This document shows positions 55,795 through 64,000 of a DNA stretch of 64,000 nt, in pieces. Position 1 is the first letter of the stretch, and each line of letters begins with the position of its first letter. The translations under genes and the position numbers were made by a program. A model generated the notes under the pieces. That model did not search any database. It had not been told where the DNA came from and saw nothing but the letters and a program-made list of their open reading frames with translations. Source of the DNA: Pseudovibrio axinellae (GTDB taxonomy: Bacteria; Pseudomonadota; Alphaproteobacteria; Rhizobiales; Stappiaceae); contig NZ_FOFM01000011.1 of assembly GCF_900110875.1 (NCBI RefSeq), positions 47,561 through 111,560 on the forward strand, written 5' to 3'.

Positions 55795-55808
55795 TTGACT
55801 TTGGTTAA
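55795..55808 (+). promoter_or_regulatory. NnrR/Dnr-like box before norC
   Basis: TTGACTTTGGTTAA has the form TTGAC-N4-GTTAA. Its centre lies about 69 bases before the norC ATG, mirroring the nirS box. Confidence 0.6.
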
Positions 55809-55870
55809 GAGGTCTTGCGAAAGCTATGCCAGTCTCTGGCCACTAGCAACGAGGGTCAAAGGAGCGCGCG

Positions 55871-56323
55871 ATGCGCGAGGTCATGACAAAGAATATGGCC
55901 CGCAACATTTTTTATGGCGGGTCGTTATTCTTCATTATCATCTTTGTGGGGCTGTCTATCGATAGTCACCTATACATCAACAACACTTCCACGAACGCTG
56001 ACGAGTTAAATGATAGCGTGATCGCCGGAAAGCGGGTTTGGGAGGATAAAGCCTGCATAAATTGCCATACCATATTGGGCGAAGGTGCCTACTTTGCACC
56101 AGAACTTGGCAACGTAATGACACGATGGGGCGTGATTGACGACCCAGCAGATGCTTTTGACACGCTGAAAGGCTGGATGGAAGCAATGCCAACAGGCATC
56201 GAAGGCCGTCGCCAGATGCCTCAGTTCAACCTCAGCGACGAAGAAATTCGAAATCTGGCTGATTTCCTGATCTGGACGAACAAGATCGACACACAAGGCT
56301 GGCCACCAAACGACGCTGGCTAA
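55871..56323 (+). CDS. norC: Nitric oxide reductase cytochrome c subunit
   Basis: A 150-residue membrane-anchored monoheme cytochrome with one N-terminal helix (about residues 12-32) and a heme motif C62-IN-CH66 in the NorC context CINCHTILGEGAYFAPEL. It delivers electrons to NorB. GGAG precedes the ATG at 55871; an ATG four codons later with GAGG upstream is an alternative. Confidence 0.95.
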   Translation: MREVMTKNMARNIFYGGSLFFIIIFVGLSIDSHLYINNTSTNADELNDSVIAGKRVWEDKACINCHTILGEGAYFAPELGNVMTRWGVIDDPADAFDTLKGWMEAMPTGIEGRRQMPQFNLSDEEIRNLADFLIWTNKIDTQGWPPNDAG

Positions 56324-56346
56324 CTGGGGATCAGGAGGAAAAAAAG

Positions 56347-57717
56347 ATGAAATACCAATCACAAAAGGTAGCAACGGCTTACTTTGCTGCTGCCCTGGGC
56401 CTATTTGGCATTCAGGTAATTGGCGGCTTGCTGGCAGGGTGGGTTTACATTCAACCTAACTTCCTGTCAGAGCTGCTACCATTCAACGTTATTCGCATGC
56501 TGCACACAAACAGTTTGATCGTGTGGCTGATCCTTGGGTTCTTCGGCGCTGCGTACTTCCTTGTACCAGAGGAGGCCGAGCGCGAACTCCACTCGCCTAA
56601 ACTTGCCTATCTCCAGCTCGCTATTCTTGTGTTGGGCACTCTGGGCGTGGTTGTAACCTACTTGTTCAACCTGTTTGAAGGAAACTGGCTGCTCGGAAGA
56701 GAAGGCCGCGAGTTCCTTGAGCAACCTAAGTGGGTGAAAGCAGGCATCGTCGTCGCTGCACTGATTTTCCTCTACAACATCTCGATGACTATTCTGAAGG
56801 GTCGCAAAACCGCGATCACGAATATCCTCGTGCTTGGCTTGTGGGGTCTGGCTCTGCTGTTCCTGTTCAGCTTCTATAACCCAAGCAACCTGTCGCTGGA
56901 TAAGCAGTACTGGTGGTACGTTGTTCACCTTTGGGTAGAAGGCGTCTGGGAGCTGATCATGGCGTCCATTCTGGCCTACCTGATGCTGAAACTGACCGGT
57001 GTAGACCGCGAAGTGGTTGAGAAGTGGCTCTATGTGATTGTTGCTGCAGCTCTATTCTCCGGAATTTTGGGTACAGGACACCACTACTACTGGATCGGAT
57101 CACCGGGCTACTGGCAGTGGATTGGCTCAATCTTCTCATCTCTGGAAGTTATTCCATTCTTTGCAATGATGGCATTCGCTTTCGTGATGGTCTGGAAAGG
57201 TCGCCGGGAACATCCAAACAAAGCAGCTTTGCTTTGGTCTCTCGGTTGCGCAACACTTGCGTTCTTTGGGGCTGGTGTTTGGGGCTTCCTGCACACATTG
57301 CACGGCGTTAACTACTACACCCACGGCACGCAAATCACAGCAGCACATGGTCACCTAGCCTTCTTCGGAGCTTATGTTGCTCTGAACCTGGCAATCATCA
57401 GCTATGCAGCACCAATGCTACGTGGCCGCGACCCATACAATCAGGTCCTGAATATGGTGTCCTTCTGGTTGATGTCTGGCGGCATGGTGTTCATGACCTT
57501 CGTGTTGACTTTTGCAGGCACGATTCAAACTCATCTGCAACGCGTTCTTGGCGAGAACTTCATGGAAGTTCAGAGTCAACTCGATCTGTTCTACTGGATG
57601 CGCTTCGGATCGGGCTTTGTGTTCGTAATCGGTGCATTCCTGTTCATCTACTCCATTGCCTTTCCGCGCAAAGAAGTAATTGAAACCAGTATCGCAGCTA
57701 AAGCGCCAGCGGAGTAA
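56347..57717 (+). CDS. norB: Nitric oxide reductase catalytic subunit
   Basis: A 456-residue membrane protein of the heme-copper oxidase superfamily with twelve predicted helices. Heme and non-heme iron ligands are visible: the first His in RMLHTNSLIVWL, HLWVEGVWELIM (His plus the non-heme Fe Glu), GTGHHYYWIG (two His), and later HG-HLAFFG. It reduces two NO to N2O. GGAGG precedes the ATG. Confidence 0.97.
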   Translation: MKYQSQKVATAYFAAALGLFGIQVIGGLLAGWVYIQPNFLSELLPFNVIRMLHTNSLIVWLILGFFGAAYFLVPEEAERELHSPKLAYLQLAILVLGTLGVVVTYLFNLFEGNWLLGREGREFLEQPKWVKAGIVVAALIFLYNISMTILKGRKTAITNILVLGLWGLALLFLFSFYNPSNLSLDKQYWWYVVHLWVEGVWELIMASILAYLMLKLTGVDREVVEKWLYVIVAAALFSGILGTGHHYYWIGSPGYWQWIGSIFSSLEVIPFFAMMAFAFVMVWKGRREHPNKAALLWSLGCATLAFFGAGVWGFLHTLHGVNYYTHGTQITAAHGHLAFFGAYVALNLAIISYAAPMLRGRDPYNQVLNMVSFWLMSGGMVFMTFVLTFAGTIQTHLQRVLGENFMEVQSQLDLFYWMRFGSGFVFVIGAFLFIYSIAFPRKEVIETSIAAKAPAE

Positions 57718-57722
57718 AAACT

Positions 57723-58532
57723 ATGGAAGCAACTACAATAACAAAACAAGGGGCGGCTACCGCCCCTTACTACCTCCCCCAGTCGGATGAGTGTTCTGTT
57801 TTTGCCGCGGCCCATCAAAATGGCCTACCAGTGCTTCTAAAAGGCCCGACGGGCTGCGGCAAAACTCGCTTTGTAGCCCACATGGCTGAAAAGCTTGGTC
57901 GGAAACTTTACACTGTCGCCTGCCATGACGATCTTGCAGCGGCAGATCTGATCGGCCGTTACCTGCTTAAGGGTGGCGAGACAGTCTGGGTAGATGGACC
58001 TTTGACACGCGCAGTGCGTGAAGGTGCTATCTGCTATCTGGATGAAGTGGTTGAGGCACGTAAAGACGTAACGGTGGTACTGCACCCGCTCACTGATGAC
58101 CGTCGCACGTTGCCGATCGACCGAACTGGCGAAGAGCTTGTAGCAACACCAGGCTTCATGCTGGTTGCCTCCTACAACCCAGGTTACCAGAATATTTTAA
58201 AGACACTGAAGCCCTCAACACGGCAGCGCTTCCTCTCACTTGAATTTGATTTCCCGGCTCCTGAATTGGAAGTTGATATCGTGACGCAGGAAAGCAAGCT
58301 GGACAGAGAAACAGTGAAATCCCTCGTACGCCTTGCAGGTAAACTGCGCGCTCTGAAGGGACAGGATTTGGAAGAAGGCGTTTCGACCCGCTTGGTCGTT
58401 TATGCCGCGACGTTGATTGCCCAGGGAATGAGTGTTCAACGTGCCGTTCAAACAGCCATGATCGAACCTCTTACAGACGATGATGATGTGAAACGCGGGC
58501 TCCAAGATCTTGTGGTGGTCGTTTTTGGGTGA
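57723..58532 (+). CDS. norQ: MoxR-type AAA+ ATPase NorQ
   Basis: A 269-residue AAA+ ATPase with Walker A GPTGCGKTRF (about residues 40-49), Walker B ICYLDEVVEA, and sensor segment LVASYNPGY. It works with NorD to insert or activate the non-heme iron of NorB. It starts five bases after norB. Confidence 0.95.
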   Translation: MEATTITKQGAATAPYYLPQSDECSVFAAAHQNGLPVLLKGPTGCGKTRFVAHMAEKLGRKLYTVACHDDLAAADLIGRYLLKGGETVWVDGPLTRAVREGAICYLDEVVEARKDVTVVLHPLTDDRRTLPIDRTGEELVATPGFMLVASYNPGYQNILKTLKPSTRQRFLSLEFDFPAPELEVDIVTQESKLDRETVKSLVRLAGKLRALKGQDLEEGVSTRLVVYAATLIAQGMSVQRAVQTAMIEPLTDDDDVKRGLQDLVVVVFG

Positions 58533-58542
58533 GGCCAAACCA

Positions 58543-60480
58543 ATGAACAAGATCGAAATAGAGCCATGGGAACCCGAAGAAACTGTTGGGAAACTATGGC
58601 ACGCATTCGCAAGTCGTCTCGATGCACCTGAGGTGCATCATGGAGCCGCGGTCGACTTCAATGAAGTCGTCGGGCGACTTGCAGTGCTTTTTCGGGGACT
58701 GGGAGGTAACCACGGTGTGGAAATACGACCAGTCTCCGAGGAAGCCTCGGGCCACCGGTTAAGTTTTTCACGCCGGTTAGGTACCGAAACCGAATTCACG
58801 CCCAATGCCAGCTTTGACGGGGAAGTATTACGCTTGCCCGCAAAGCTTGCTGTATACGCCAGCAGAGATGCAAACTCTGCCCTCTACATCTGGCTGACAG
58901 CAGCGGTCGCTCATGCACCAGATTACTATGGCGATGATGACCCTTTAAGGGCTGATCTGCGCGCTTTGCAAGTGGCCTCCGTTATGGTGGAACAAACCCT
59001 TGCAGGGGCACCTGGACTGAAGAAAAGCTATTCGGCCCTATGTGAAGGGTTGTTGCAACAAAGGCCGCAACGCCCACTACCCAATGCAGAAGCAGCAGTT
59101 GACGCTGTCATCCGGCATATGTTGGGTGAAACACGTCAGCTCAGCGAGCTTGCAACCACCTATAAAAACGCCATACAGAAGGTCGACTTCACCGACCTTT
59201 CTGCACCGCGAGGCTATAAACCTTATCGCCCTGTCGCTCTTTGGCCTGTCCTGCGAGCGGTTGAGTTCAACGAAGGCGAAAGCGTTGAAACTCGCGACAC
59301 GGATGGCACTCCAGAATCTTCAAGCGAAAAAATGCTCCGCGCAAAGCGGCACAAGTCAGACCAGGCAGAACGCAATGACAGCTTGATCTTGCATAAATTC
59401 GAAGCAATTTTAAGCTGGACAGAATTCTTAAATCTCAACCGCCGTGTTGAAGATGATGATGAGGACAGCGCGAAGAAAGCGGCTGAAGATCAGGAAGAAA
59501 TCGGTCTTGGTCAGGTTTCCAAGGCACCAGCCACACGGTTAAAGCTCCATCTGGATCTTGCACCAGAGGATGTTGATCGTGAGCGGCTCTCTGGAAAAAC
59601 ACTCTACCCAGAATGGGATGCACGCACAGGCGTATATTTGAAAGATCATGTGTGCGTTCTGACCAGTGACGCTCAAGTGAAAGAAGAAAACGCCTCCTTT
59701 ACGAAAGATGCACGCACCGCAAGGCGTATTCGCTCTGTTAAACGGCAGTTTGAAGCATTGCGACCTGGTCGCGTGACCACACGTGGGCATTTGGAAGGTG
59801 ATGAGCTGGATATGGATACGACCGTTCGCTCCTCTGTAGAACGAGTGGTAACCGGTGAAGGCTCAGAGCGGATATGGCTACAAACACGGCCAGAAGCGCG
59901 TGACTTGGCTGTTTCCATCTTGCTGGACGTCTCACGCTCCACGGAAAGCGCGGTTGCAGACCGAACTGTGATTGACATTGAACGCGAAGCTCTGGCCGCC
60001 TTGGCCTGGGGGCTGGATGCATGTGGCGATGACTTTGCCATCACAGCTTTCTCTTCTTTAAAACGAAACCGTGTCTACCTGCAAAACTGCAAGCACTTTG
60101 GCGAAGCTATGTCACAGCAAGTCGAGATGAAAATCGGCAGCTTGCGCCCTGGGTTTTACACGCGCCTTGGCGCTGCAATTCGCCATAGCTCTCAAGAACT
60201 GGCCGCTCAATCCAAGAAACGCCGACTACTGCTCGTCATCACTGATGGTAAACCAAACGACCTTGATCACTATGAGGGACGGCATGGCATTGAAGACACA
60301 CGCATGGCAGTGCACGAAGCGCGGAGAATTGGGCAATCCGTTTTCGGGATCACGATCGATAAGTCTGCAAAATCATGGTTTCCGCGCCTATTTGGGCAAG
60401 GAGGCTTTGCCGTTATTCCCGAACCAGACAAACTGACACAGGCGTTGCCTGAGATCTATCGTCACCTGGTCGGTGGCTGA
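58543..60480 (+). CDS. norD: vWA-domain NOR maturation protein NorD
   Basis: A 645-residue cytoplasmic protein. The N-terminal region is helical, followed by an acidic linker (about 300-330, EDDDEDSAKKAAEDQEE), and the C-terminal von Willebrand A domain has a MIDAS motif (ILLDVSRSTES, about residue 475). It is the partner of NorQ in assembling NorCB. The ATG at 58543 has GAGG upstream; a longer frame to 58510 overlaps norQ. Confidence 0.93.
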   Translation: MNKIEIEPWEPEETVGKLWHAFASRLDAPEVHHGAAVDFNEVVGRLAVLFRGLGGNHGVEIRPVSEEASGHRLSFSRRLGTETEFTPNASFDGEVLRLPAKLAVYASRDANSALYIWLTAAVAHAPDYYGDDDPLRADLRALQVASVMVEQTLAGAPGLKKSYSALCEGLLQQRPQRPLPNAEAAVDAVIRHMLGETRQLSELATTYKNAIQKVDFTDLSAPRGYKPYRPVALWPVLRAVEFNEGESVETRDTDGTPESSSEKMLRAKRHKSDQAERNDSLILHKFEAILSWTEFLNLNRRVEDDDEDSAKKAAEDQEEIGLGQVSKAPATRLKLHLDLAPEDVDRERLSGKTLYPEWDARTGVYLKDHVCVLTSDAQVKEENASFTKDARTARRIRSVKRQFEALRPGRVTTRGHLEGDELDMDTTVRSSVERVVTGEGSERIWLQTRPEARDLAVSILLDVSRSTESAVADRTVIDIEREALAALAWGLDACGDDFAITAFSSLKRNRVYLQNCKHFGEAMSQQVEMKIGSLRPGFYTRLGAAIRHSSQELAAQSKKRRLLLVITDGKPNDLDHYEGRHGIEDTRMAVHEARRIGQSVFGITIDKSAKSWFPRLFGQGGFAVIPEPDKLTQALPEIYRHLVGG

Positions 60481-60482
60481 CC

Positions 60483-61061
60483 ATGCAGGAACTTGCAACC
60501 AAACCCATGCAAGAACCCGCCAAGAGCGTACTGGATGAATTGCCTGGCGAATTGCTGATGTGGGTTCTAATCATCAGCGAACTCTTGGTCTTTGGAGCAG
60601 GTTTGCTAGCCTTCCTTGGCGTCCGCCTCACAGACCCTGCGGGTTTTGCAGAAGCACAAGAACACCTGAACCGCACCTCCGCTGCCTTTAACACTATAGT
60701 GCTGGTTACAAGCGGCTTTCTGGCAGCACGCGCGCTACACCTACGAGAGCAAAGTAAACGAAGATCTGCGCGCTGGCACCTTGCCGGCGCTAGCAGTCTT
60801 GGCCTCGTATTCCTTGCAATCAAGGTTTTCGAGTACTGGGAGAAGGCTCAACTTTCCATTACGAGCGAAAGCCACCCCTTCTTCACTTTCTATTACCTGC
60901 TTACAGGCTTTCACGCAGCACATGTGATCGCTGGAGTTGTCATTCTGGTGCTTGTCGCCTGGAAAGATGACCCTCAAAACATAGAGGTTGGGGCATCCTT
61001 TTGGCATATGGTGGATCTGGTGTGGGTTTTGTTGTTCCCGGTCATTTACCTATTGGCATAA
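60483..61061 (+). CDS. norE: NorE, cytochrome c oxidase subunit III-like
   Basis: A 192-residue membrane protein with about five helices and the subunit-III-like motif FYYLLTGFHAAHVIAGVVIL (about residues 136-155). NorE is an accessory factor for NOR activity. It starts two bases after norD. Confidence 0.93.
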   Translation: MQELATKPMQEPAKSVLDELPGELLMWVLIISELLVFGAGLLAFLGVRLTDPAGFAEAQEHLNRTSAAFNTIVLVTSGFLAARALHLREQSKRRSARWHLAGASSLGLVFLAIKVFEYWEKAQLSITSESHPFFTFYYLLTGFHAAHVIAGVVILVLVAWKDDPQNIEVGASFWHMVDLVWVLLFPVIYLLA

Positions 61062-61063
61062 TC

Positions 61064-61339
61064 ATGACACAGCTTCTAACGCCTCTCACACGTGCATGGA
61101 TCGCCCTGCTGATACTCAGCATCGGTTCTACAATTGTCGCTTCCTTAGCAGATTATGGTCTTGGTACGACGGCGACAGGAGCTGTCATCTTGTTGCTGGC
61201 TTGGTTCAAGGCGCGAACCATTCTTTCCCGGTATCTAGGATTGTGGAAGGCGCCAAGTTGGAACCATGGCTTTAATTGGGTGCTGGCTGCGTTCTGCCTA
61301 ATACTGCTTGGGCTCTACCTGGTTCCGGCACTAATGTAA
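61064..61339 (+). CDS. norF: NorF small membrane protein
   Basis: A 91-residue protein with three membrane helices, resembling the prokaryotic cytochrome oxidase subunit IV/NorF family. It starts two bases after norE and ends the norCBQDEF operon. The longer frame starting at 61001 overlaps norE and is rejected. Confidence 0.88.
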   Translation: MTQLLTPLTRAWIALLILSIGSTIVASLADYGLGTTATGAVILLLAWFKARTILSRYLGLWKAPSWNHGFNWVLAAFCLILLGLYLVPALM

Positions 61340-61428
61340 AAATATCTGTCAGACTGATCGACTGGTCAAATGCCTTCAAATCAACAAGCAGAAACTGCGG
61401 CCAAGAACAAAGGCAGTTTCCAAACAGG

Positions 61429-62133
61429 TCATTTCATGGGGCTCCAGGCATCCGCATGATCAGTTTCAGCAAACACACGCAAACGCTCAATATCTTCAAT
61501 AGTGCTGCTGTTGCGCTTTACCTGAACACCCACCGACCTTAACCGAGCAAACGAGCGAGAGAGGCTCTCTGGCTTCATTCCAAGGCGTCCTGCAATCAAA
61601 GCTTTATCATAAGGCAACGTCACGACCTGACGCCCCTGCTCATCACCACACAGCTCCAACAGAAACTCCGCGACGCGTTGCGGGCCCGTCTGCGCCTTAA
61701 GCTGCTCCAGCTGAGAGACAAGCGAATGTAAGTGATTGAATGTCGACGCAAGAATGGTGATAGCCACTTCAGGCTCTTTGCGGATCACATTCAATAGCGC
61801 TGAACTTGGGATCCGGACGACTTCGCAGGTCGTCACCGCCCCTGCAGAAACTGGGTATTCTTTTTCTTTGATCGCAACCGCCTCACCAAAACTCTCACCC
61901 TTGGTAAAGACGTGTACGATTGCTTCGCCACCGTTCGGCGCAATGCGATAGAGCTTGACCCATCCTTCGACAACGACATGAATAGCAGTGGCAATTTCAC
62001 CTTGAAAGAAAATAGCTTCGCCCTTGTCGTACTCTCGTGAGCTCGACATGGACAAAAGGGTATCAACGTATTTCTCGGGCAGGCTCTTGAGAAGCAGAGA
62101 GTTCTGAGCAATTTTTCTACGTTTTTCGTTCAT
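61429..62133 (-). CDS. Crp/Fnr-family regulator, Dnr/NnrR-like
   Basis: A 234-residue regulator with a sensor barrel (about residues 20-130, including GEAIFFQGEIATAIHVVVEGWVKLYR) and a C-terminal helix-turn-helix (LIAGRLGMKPESLSRSFARLRSVGV, about 180-204). It has no N-terminal cysteine cluster, so it is not an oxygen-sensing FNR but fits the Dnr/NnrR group that sense NO by heme. The recognition helix ESLSRSF is suited to TTGAC-type boxes such as those before nirS, norC and nirE. It is convergent to norF. Start 62133 is chosen by family alignment, with GAGAG upstream. Confidence 0.85.
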   Translation of the reverse strand: MNEKRRKIAQNSLLLKSLPEKYVDTLLSMSSSREYDKGEAIFFQGEIATAIHVVVEGWVKLYRIAPNGGEAIVHVFTKGESFGEAVAIKEKEYPVSAGAVTTCEVVRIPSSALLNVIRKEPEVAITILASTFNHLHSLVSQLEQLKAQTGPQRVAEFLLELCGDEQGRQVVTLPYDKALIAGRLGMKPESLSRSFARLRSVGVQVKRNSSTIEDIERLRVFAETDHADAWSPMK

Positions 62134-62240
62134 TAGTGCAACATCTCTCTCCAGTGCCGTCGAAAAACTATTGCATGCCTTTAAGGATCCGACGAGTCGT
62201 ATTCGTAAAAAAACTAAACCATTCTGTGCGATCACCAGCC

Positions 62241-62254
62241 TTGCGCAAAGTCAA
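62241..62254. promoter_or_regulatory. Candidate NnrR-like box upstream of the Dnr-like gene
   Basis: TTGCGCAAAGTCAA has the form TTG-N8-CAA with TTGCG/GTCAA half-sites. It lies about 108 bases before the regulator ATG and could mediate autoregulation. Confidence 0.35.
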
Positions 62255-62601
62255 ACAAGCAAGTTTGGAATACAACTTAGACTGTGTATCTCATAAACCT
62301 AAGGTTTCATACAACCTTAGAAGCGCGAACAACGCGGTTCAGGCCCGCTCCATATTGCGTGAAAATCTTGGTGAATGTTTAGGCGCAAGCGCCCGCACGC
62401 CCAGAGCTACAATGCAGGCACCCCAATAGAACAGCGTAGCAAGCACAATAGGTCAACCCCAGTAGGTAACTATACGATAGGCTTTAATACGACCTTATCC
62501 GTACCGCGGAACCTCTCCAAACAGAGAAAAATACCCAGGGAATCACCTAATGACACCCCACGAGTAGGTCACGTCTTCAAGATGAGTGCAGCACGCAGGG
62601 C
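62255..62601. other. Intergenic region without features
   Basis: About 350 bases between the Dnr-like gene promoter and the end of the methyltransferase-like gene. Small open frames on the plus strand look non-coding. Nothing else is seen. Confidence 0.5.
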
Positions 62602-63609
62602 TTATGCCATCGCCTTGCGAACCCCGCGCACGATTTGTCGTTGCGCTCTTTGGTATCTCATTAAATTTGTTTCAGCAGCGGCCGTGCCCTCTTCAAATAC
62701 ATGCTCGTATGTAACGCCTAACGCATCCAAATATTCAAGAGCATCCTCTTTCCTGCCCTTCAATGCCATGAGATAGGCACGGGAGATGTCCATCCTTAGT
62801 CGATACATATCCGAGATATAAGCTCGCGGATGCATGTCATGGTATTTCAAACACTCATCAAGTGTCCCTTCCTGAAAAGGATCATAGGCAACAACATCAG
62901 CGGGAATTTGTTTTTTGCACTTGTAAATAGAAGTGCTAAAAACCTGTCCGTACCAGTCAAAATACTCCTCTAGATAGCCCATGGTGACCTTGATCCAGGG
63001 GAGACGGTCAAAGAAAAAATCTTGATTCAAGAAATACGATTGTGCCGGGATCAAGCAAGGCATAAATTGTTGGGCGACATGCCTGTTCAGGTCGCTCGTT
63101 TTACAGACATCAATAAAACAAATCTCGATTGGCCTACCCGTCCATTTATACCGCTTTAAGTCACCAATGTTTAGCTTCACCAGCTTCTGATGAGGCGCAA
63201 TCGATTCCTTCAGGATAGGCAGAAATGAATCTCCCATCCTATAATTTTTCCCACAAAAATTACGCGTTACCTCTTTCCCACCAGCAGGCTTTGGTAGGTA
63301 ACCAAGCTCATAACTATTTACCGGCTTCCTACGATCTAGCGCGAACGATTTCTTTCCTTGAAAGAGCGGATTGTCCTCAAGTCCTTGCGCTGAAGCCACA
63401 ACAGAGGAACCCATGAAACTCCCAGCATCAATGATAGAGCCTATTCCACGGTAATTTCTTTTCGAAAGAGAATAGAGGAGCATTCGCTCCCCGGTTGACA
63501 ACATTCCTGGCACATTCAGGATGCTGTCAGGAACCCCAATATCGAAAAAGCTGACTTCAGGATGAAGCACGCAGCCATTTCCCCTTTTAATCTTTTCCAC
63601 GCTGTGCAT
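62602..63609 (-). CDS. Orphan SAM-methyltransferase-like protein
   Basis: A 335-residue protein with no signal peptide. The segment IGSIIDAGSFMGSSVVASAQGL (about residues 56-77) resembles motif I of class I methyltransferases of the Methyltransf_24 type, and IEICFIDVCKTSDLNRHVAQQF (about 161-182) resembles the later acidic-strand motif. The C-terminal third is helical. It could act on a glycan or secondary metabolite, but the cofactor motif is imperfect and the assignment is tentative. No operon partner is visible and about 240 bases without features lie upstream, before the tRNA terminator. Confidence 0.45.
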   Translation of the reverse strand: MHSVEKIKRGNGCVLHPEVSFFDIGVPDSILNVPGMLSTGERMLLYSLSKRNYRGIGSIIDAGSFMGSSVVASAQGLEDNPLFQGKKSFALDRRKPVNSYELGYLPKPAGGKEVTRNFCGKNYRMGDSFLPILKESIAPHQKLVKLNIGDLKRYKWTGRPIEICFIDVCKTSDLNRHVAQQFMPCLIPAQSYFLNQDFFFDRLPWIKVTMGYLEEYFDWYGQVFSTSIYKCKKQIPADVVAYDPFQEGTLDECLKYHDMHPRAYISDMYRLRMDISRAYLMALKGRKEDALEYLDALGVTYEHVFEEGTAAAETNLMRYQRAQRQIVRGVRKAMA

Positions 63610-63849
63610 TCTCGGCTCTTTATCTGAAGTAAAAGGAATTAACCTGTCTATTGAGGAACCAAAAAAGCTCCACGTAAACCCTCAAATGTGCAGTATTGCC
63701 GCGAACCATCTGCATCCTACCAAGGCATACGTCACAGTTTTGCTTCAATGAAAGAAAAACCAGCAATGGAAAAGTCGGGAAGACAGCAAAAAATACAAAG
63801 GTCAAGTTGTTAAACGATATTGAGCTGACTTAAACACGAACCCAAATAC

Positions 63850-63880
63850 AAAAGCCCCGAGCGGTTGGCTCGGGGCTTTT
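63850..63880 (-). terminator. Terminator after tRNA-fMet
   Basis: AAAAGCCCCGAGC and GCTCGGGGCTTTT form a perfect 13-bp stem with a 5-base loop. It lies 30 bases after the 3' end of the tRNA gene and could work in both directions. Confidence 0.88.
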
Positions 63881-63909
63881 GTTATAGCGTTGATCTTACG
63901 ATCTTTATT

Positions 63910-63986
<77 letters not shown>

Positions 63987-64000
63987 GTAATAGGATATTG

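Noticed and set aside
62136..62776. Plus-strand open frames between the Dnr-like and methyltransferase-like genes
   Set aside because: Arg/Ser-rich translations, no ribosome binding site, partly antisense to the methyltransferase-like gene.

Overview
The window looks like a chromosomal segment of a marine, facultatively anaerobic alphaproteobacterium. Evidence for this is the mid-range GC, the alphaproteobacterial gene orders (nosCRZDFYL, nirECF-DL-GHJN, norCBQDEF, napEFDABC, a glpSTPQUV glycerol ABC operon) and an alphaproteobacterial-type initiator tRNA. A Pseudovibrio-like member of the Hyphomicrobiales is my best guess from gene content; this is inference, since no 16S or marker-gene comparison was possible.

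Layout. (1) 1-9300: the start of an aldo/keto reductase gene at the edge, then a minus-strand operon reading, in transcription order, di-heme peroxidase, di-heme peroxidase, Rieske protein, AioA/IdrA-type molybdopterin oxidoreductase, HEAT-repeat protein. A divergent Crp/Fnr regulator gene lies upstream and there are two FNR-type boxes in the divergent promoter. I read this as a dissimilatory iodate reductase (Idr) locus and not an arsenite oxidase. (2) 9350-16600: an alkylation-repair-like gene with an ABM-like gene, a divergent WYL regulator sharing a palindromic operator, a phytase-like secreted protein, a small membrane protein and a FadB/FadJ-type beta-oxidation enzyme. (3) 16700-22850: glycerol ABC transporter operon glpSTPQUV. 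(4) 22850-28140: a 760-base non-coding stretch, a TIM-barrel protein, a Tat-exported Vgb-like propeller, an O6-alkylguanine-DNA methyltransferase, an FAH-family hydrolase, and a SoxR/VOC divergent pair with a 19-bp-spaced promoter. (5) 28180-62140: a denitrification supercluster comprising nap (nitrate to nitrite), nos (N2O to N2), nnrS, the heme d1 biosynthesis operon nirECF(DL)GHJN plus a CbiX-like protein, a cupredoxin, an unusual NapC/NirT multiheme fusion, nirS (nitrite to NO), norCBQDEF (NO to N2O) and a Dnr-type regulator. (6) 62600-64000: an orphan methyltransferase-like gene and tRNA-fMet.

How the genes work together: NapC and the NapC/NirT fusion would take electrons from the quinol pool to periplasmic reductases. 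NapAB, NirS, NorCB and NosZ form a complete chain from nitrate to N2. The Idr locus would add iodate as an alternative periplasmic electron acceptor, with the two peroxidases removing peroxide or other reactive by-products. The palindromes divide the regulation into two groups. TTGAT-N4-ATCAA type (FNR) boxes lie before nap and idr. TTGA(C/T)-N4-G(T/C)(T/C)AA type boxes (NnrR/Dnr-like) lie before nirS, norC, nirE and nosC. The iodate locus is the most noteworthy part, followed by its HEAT-repeat partner and the NapC-ethylbenzene-dehydrogenase-like cytochrome fusion.
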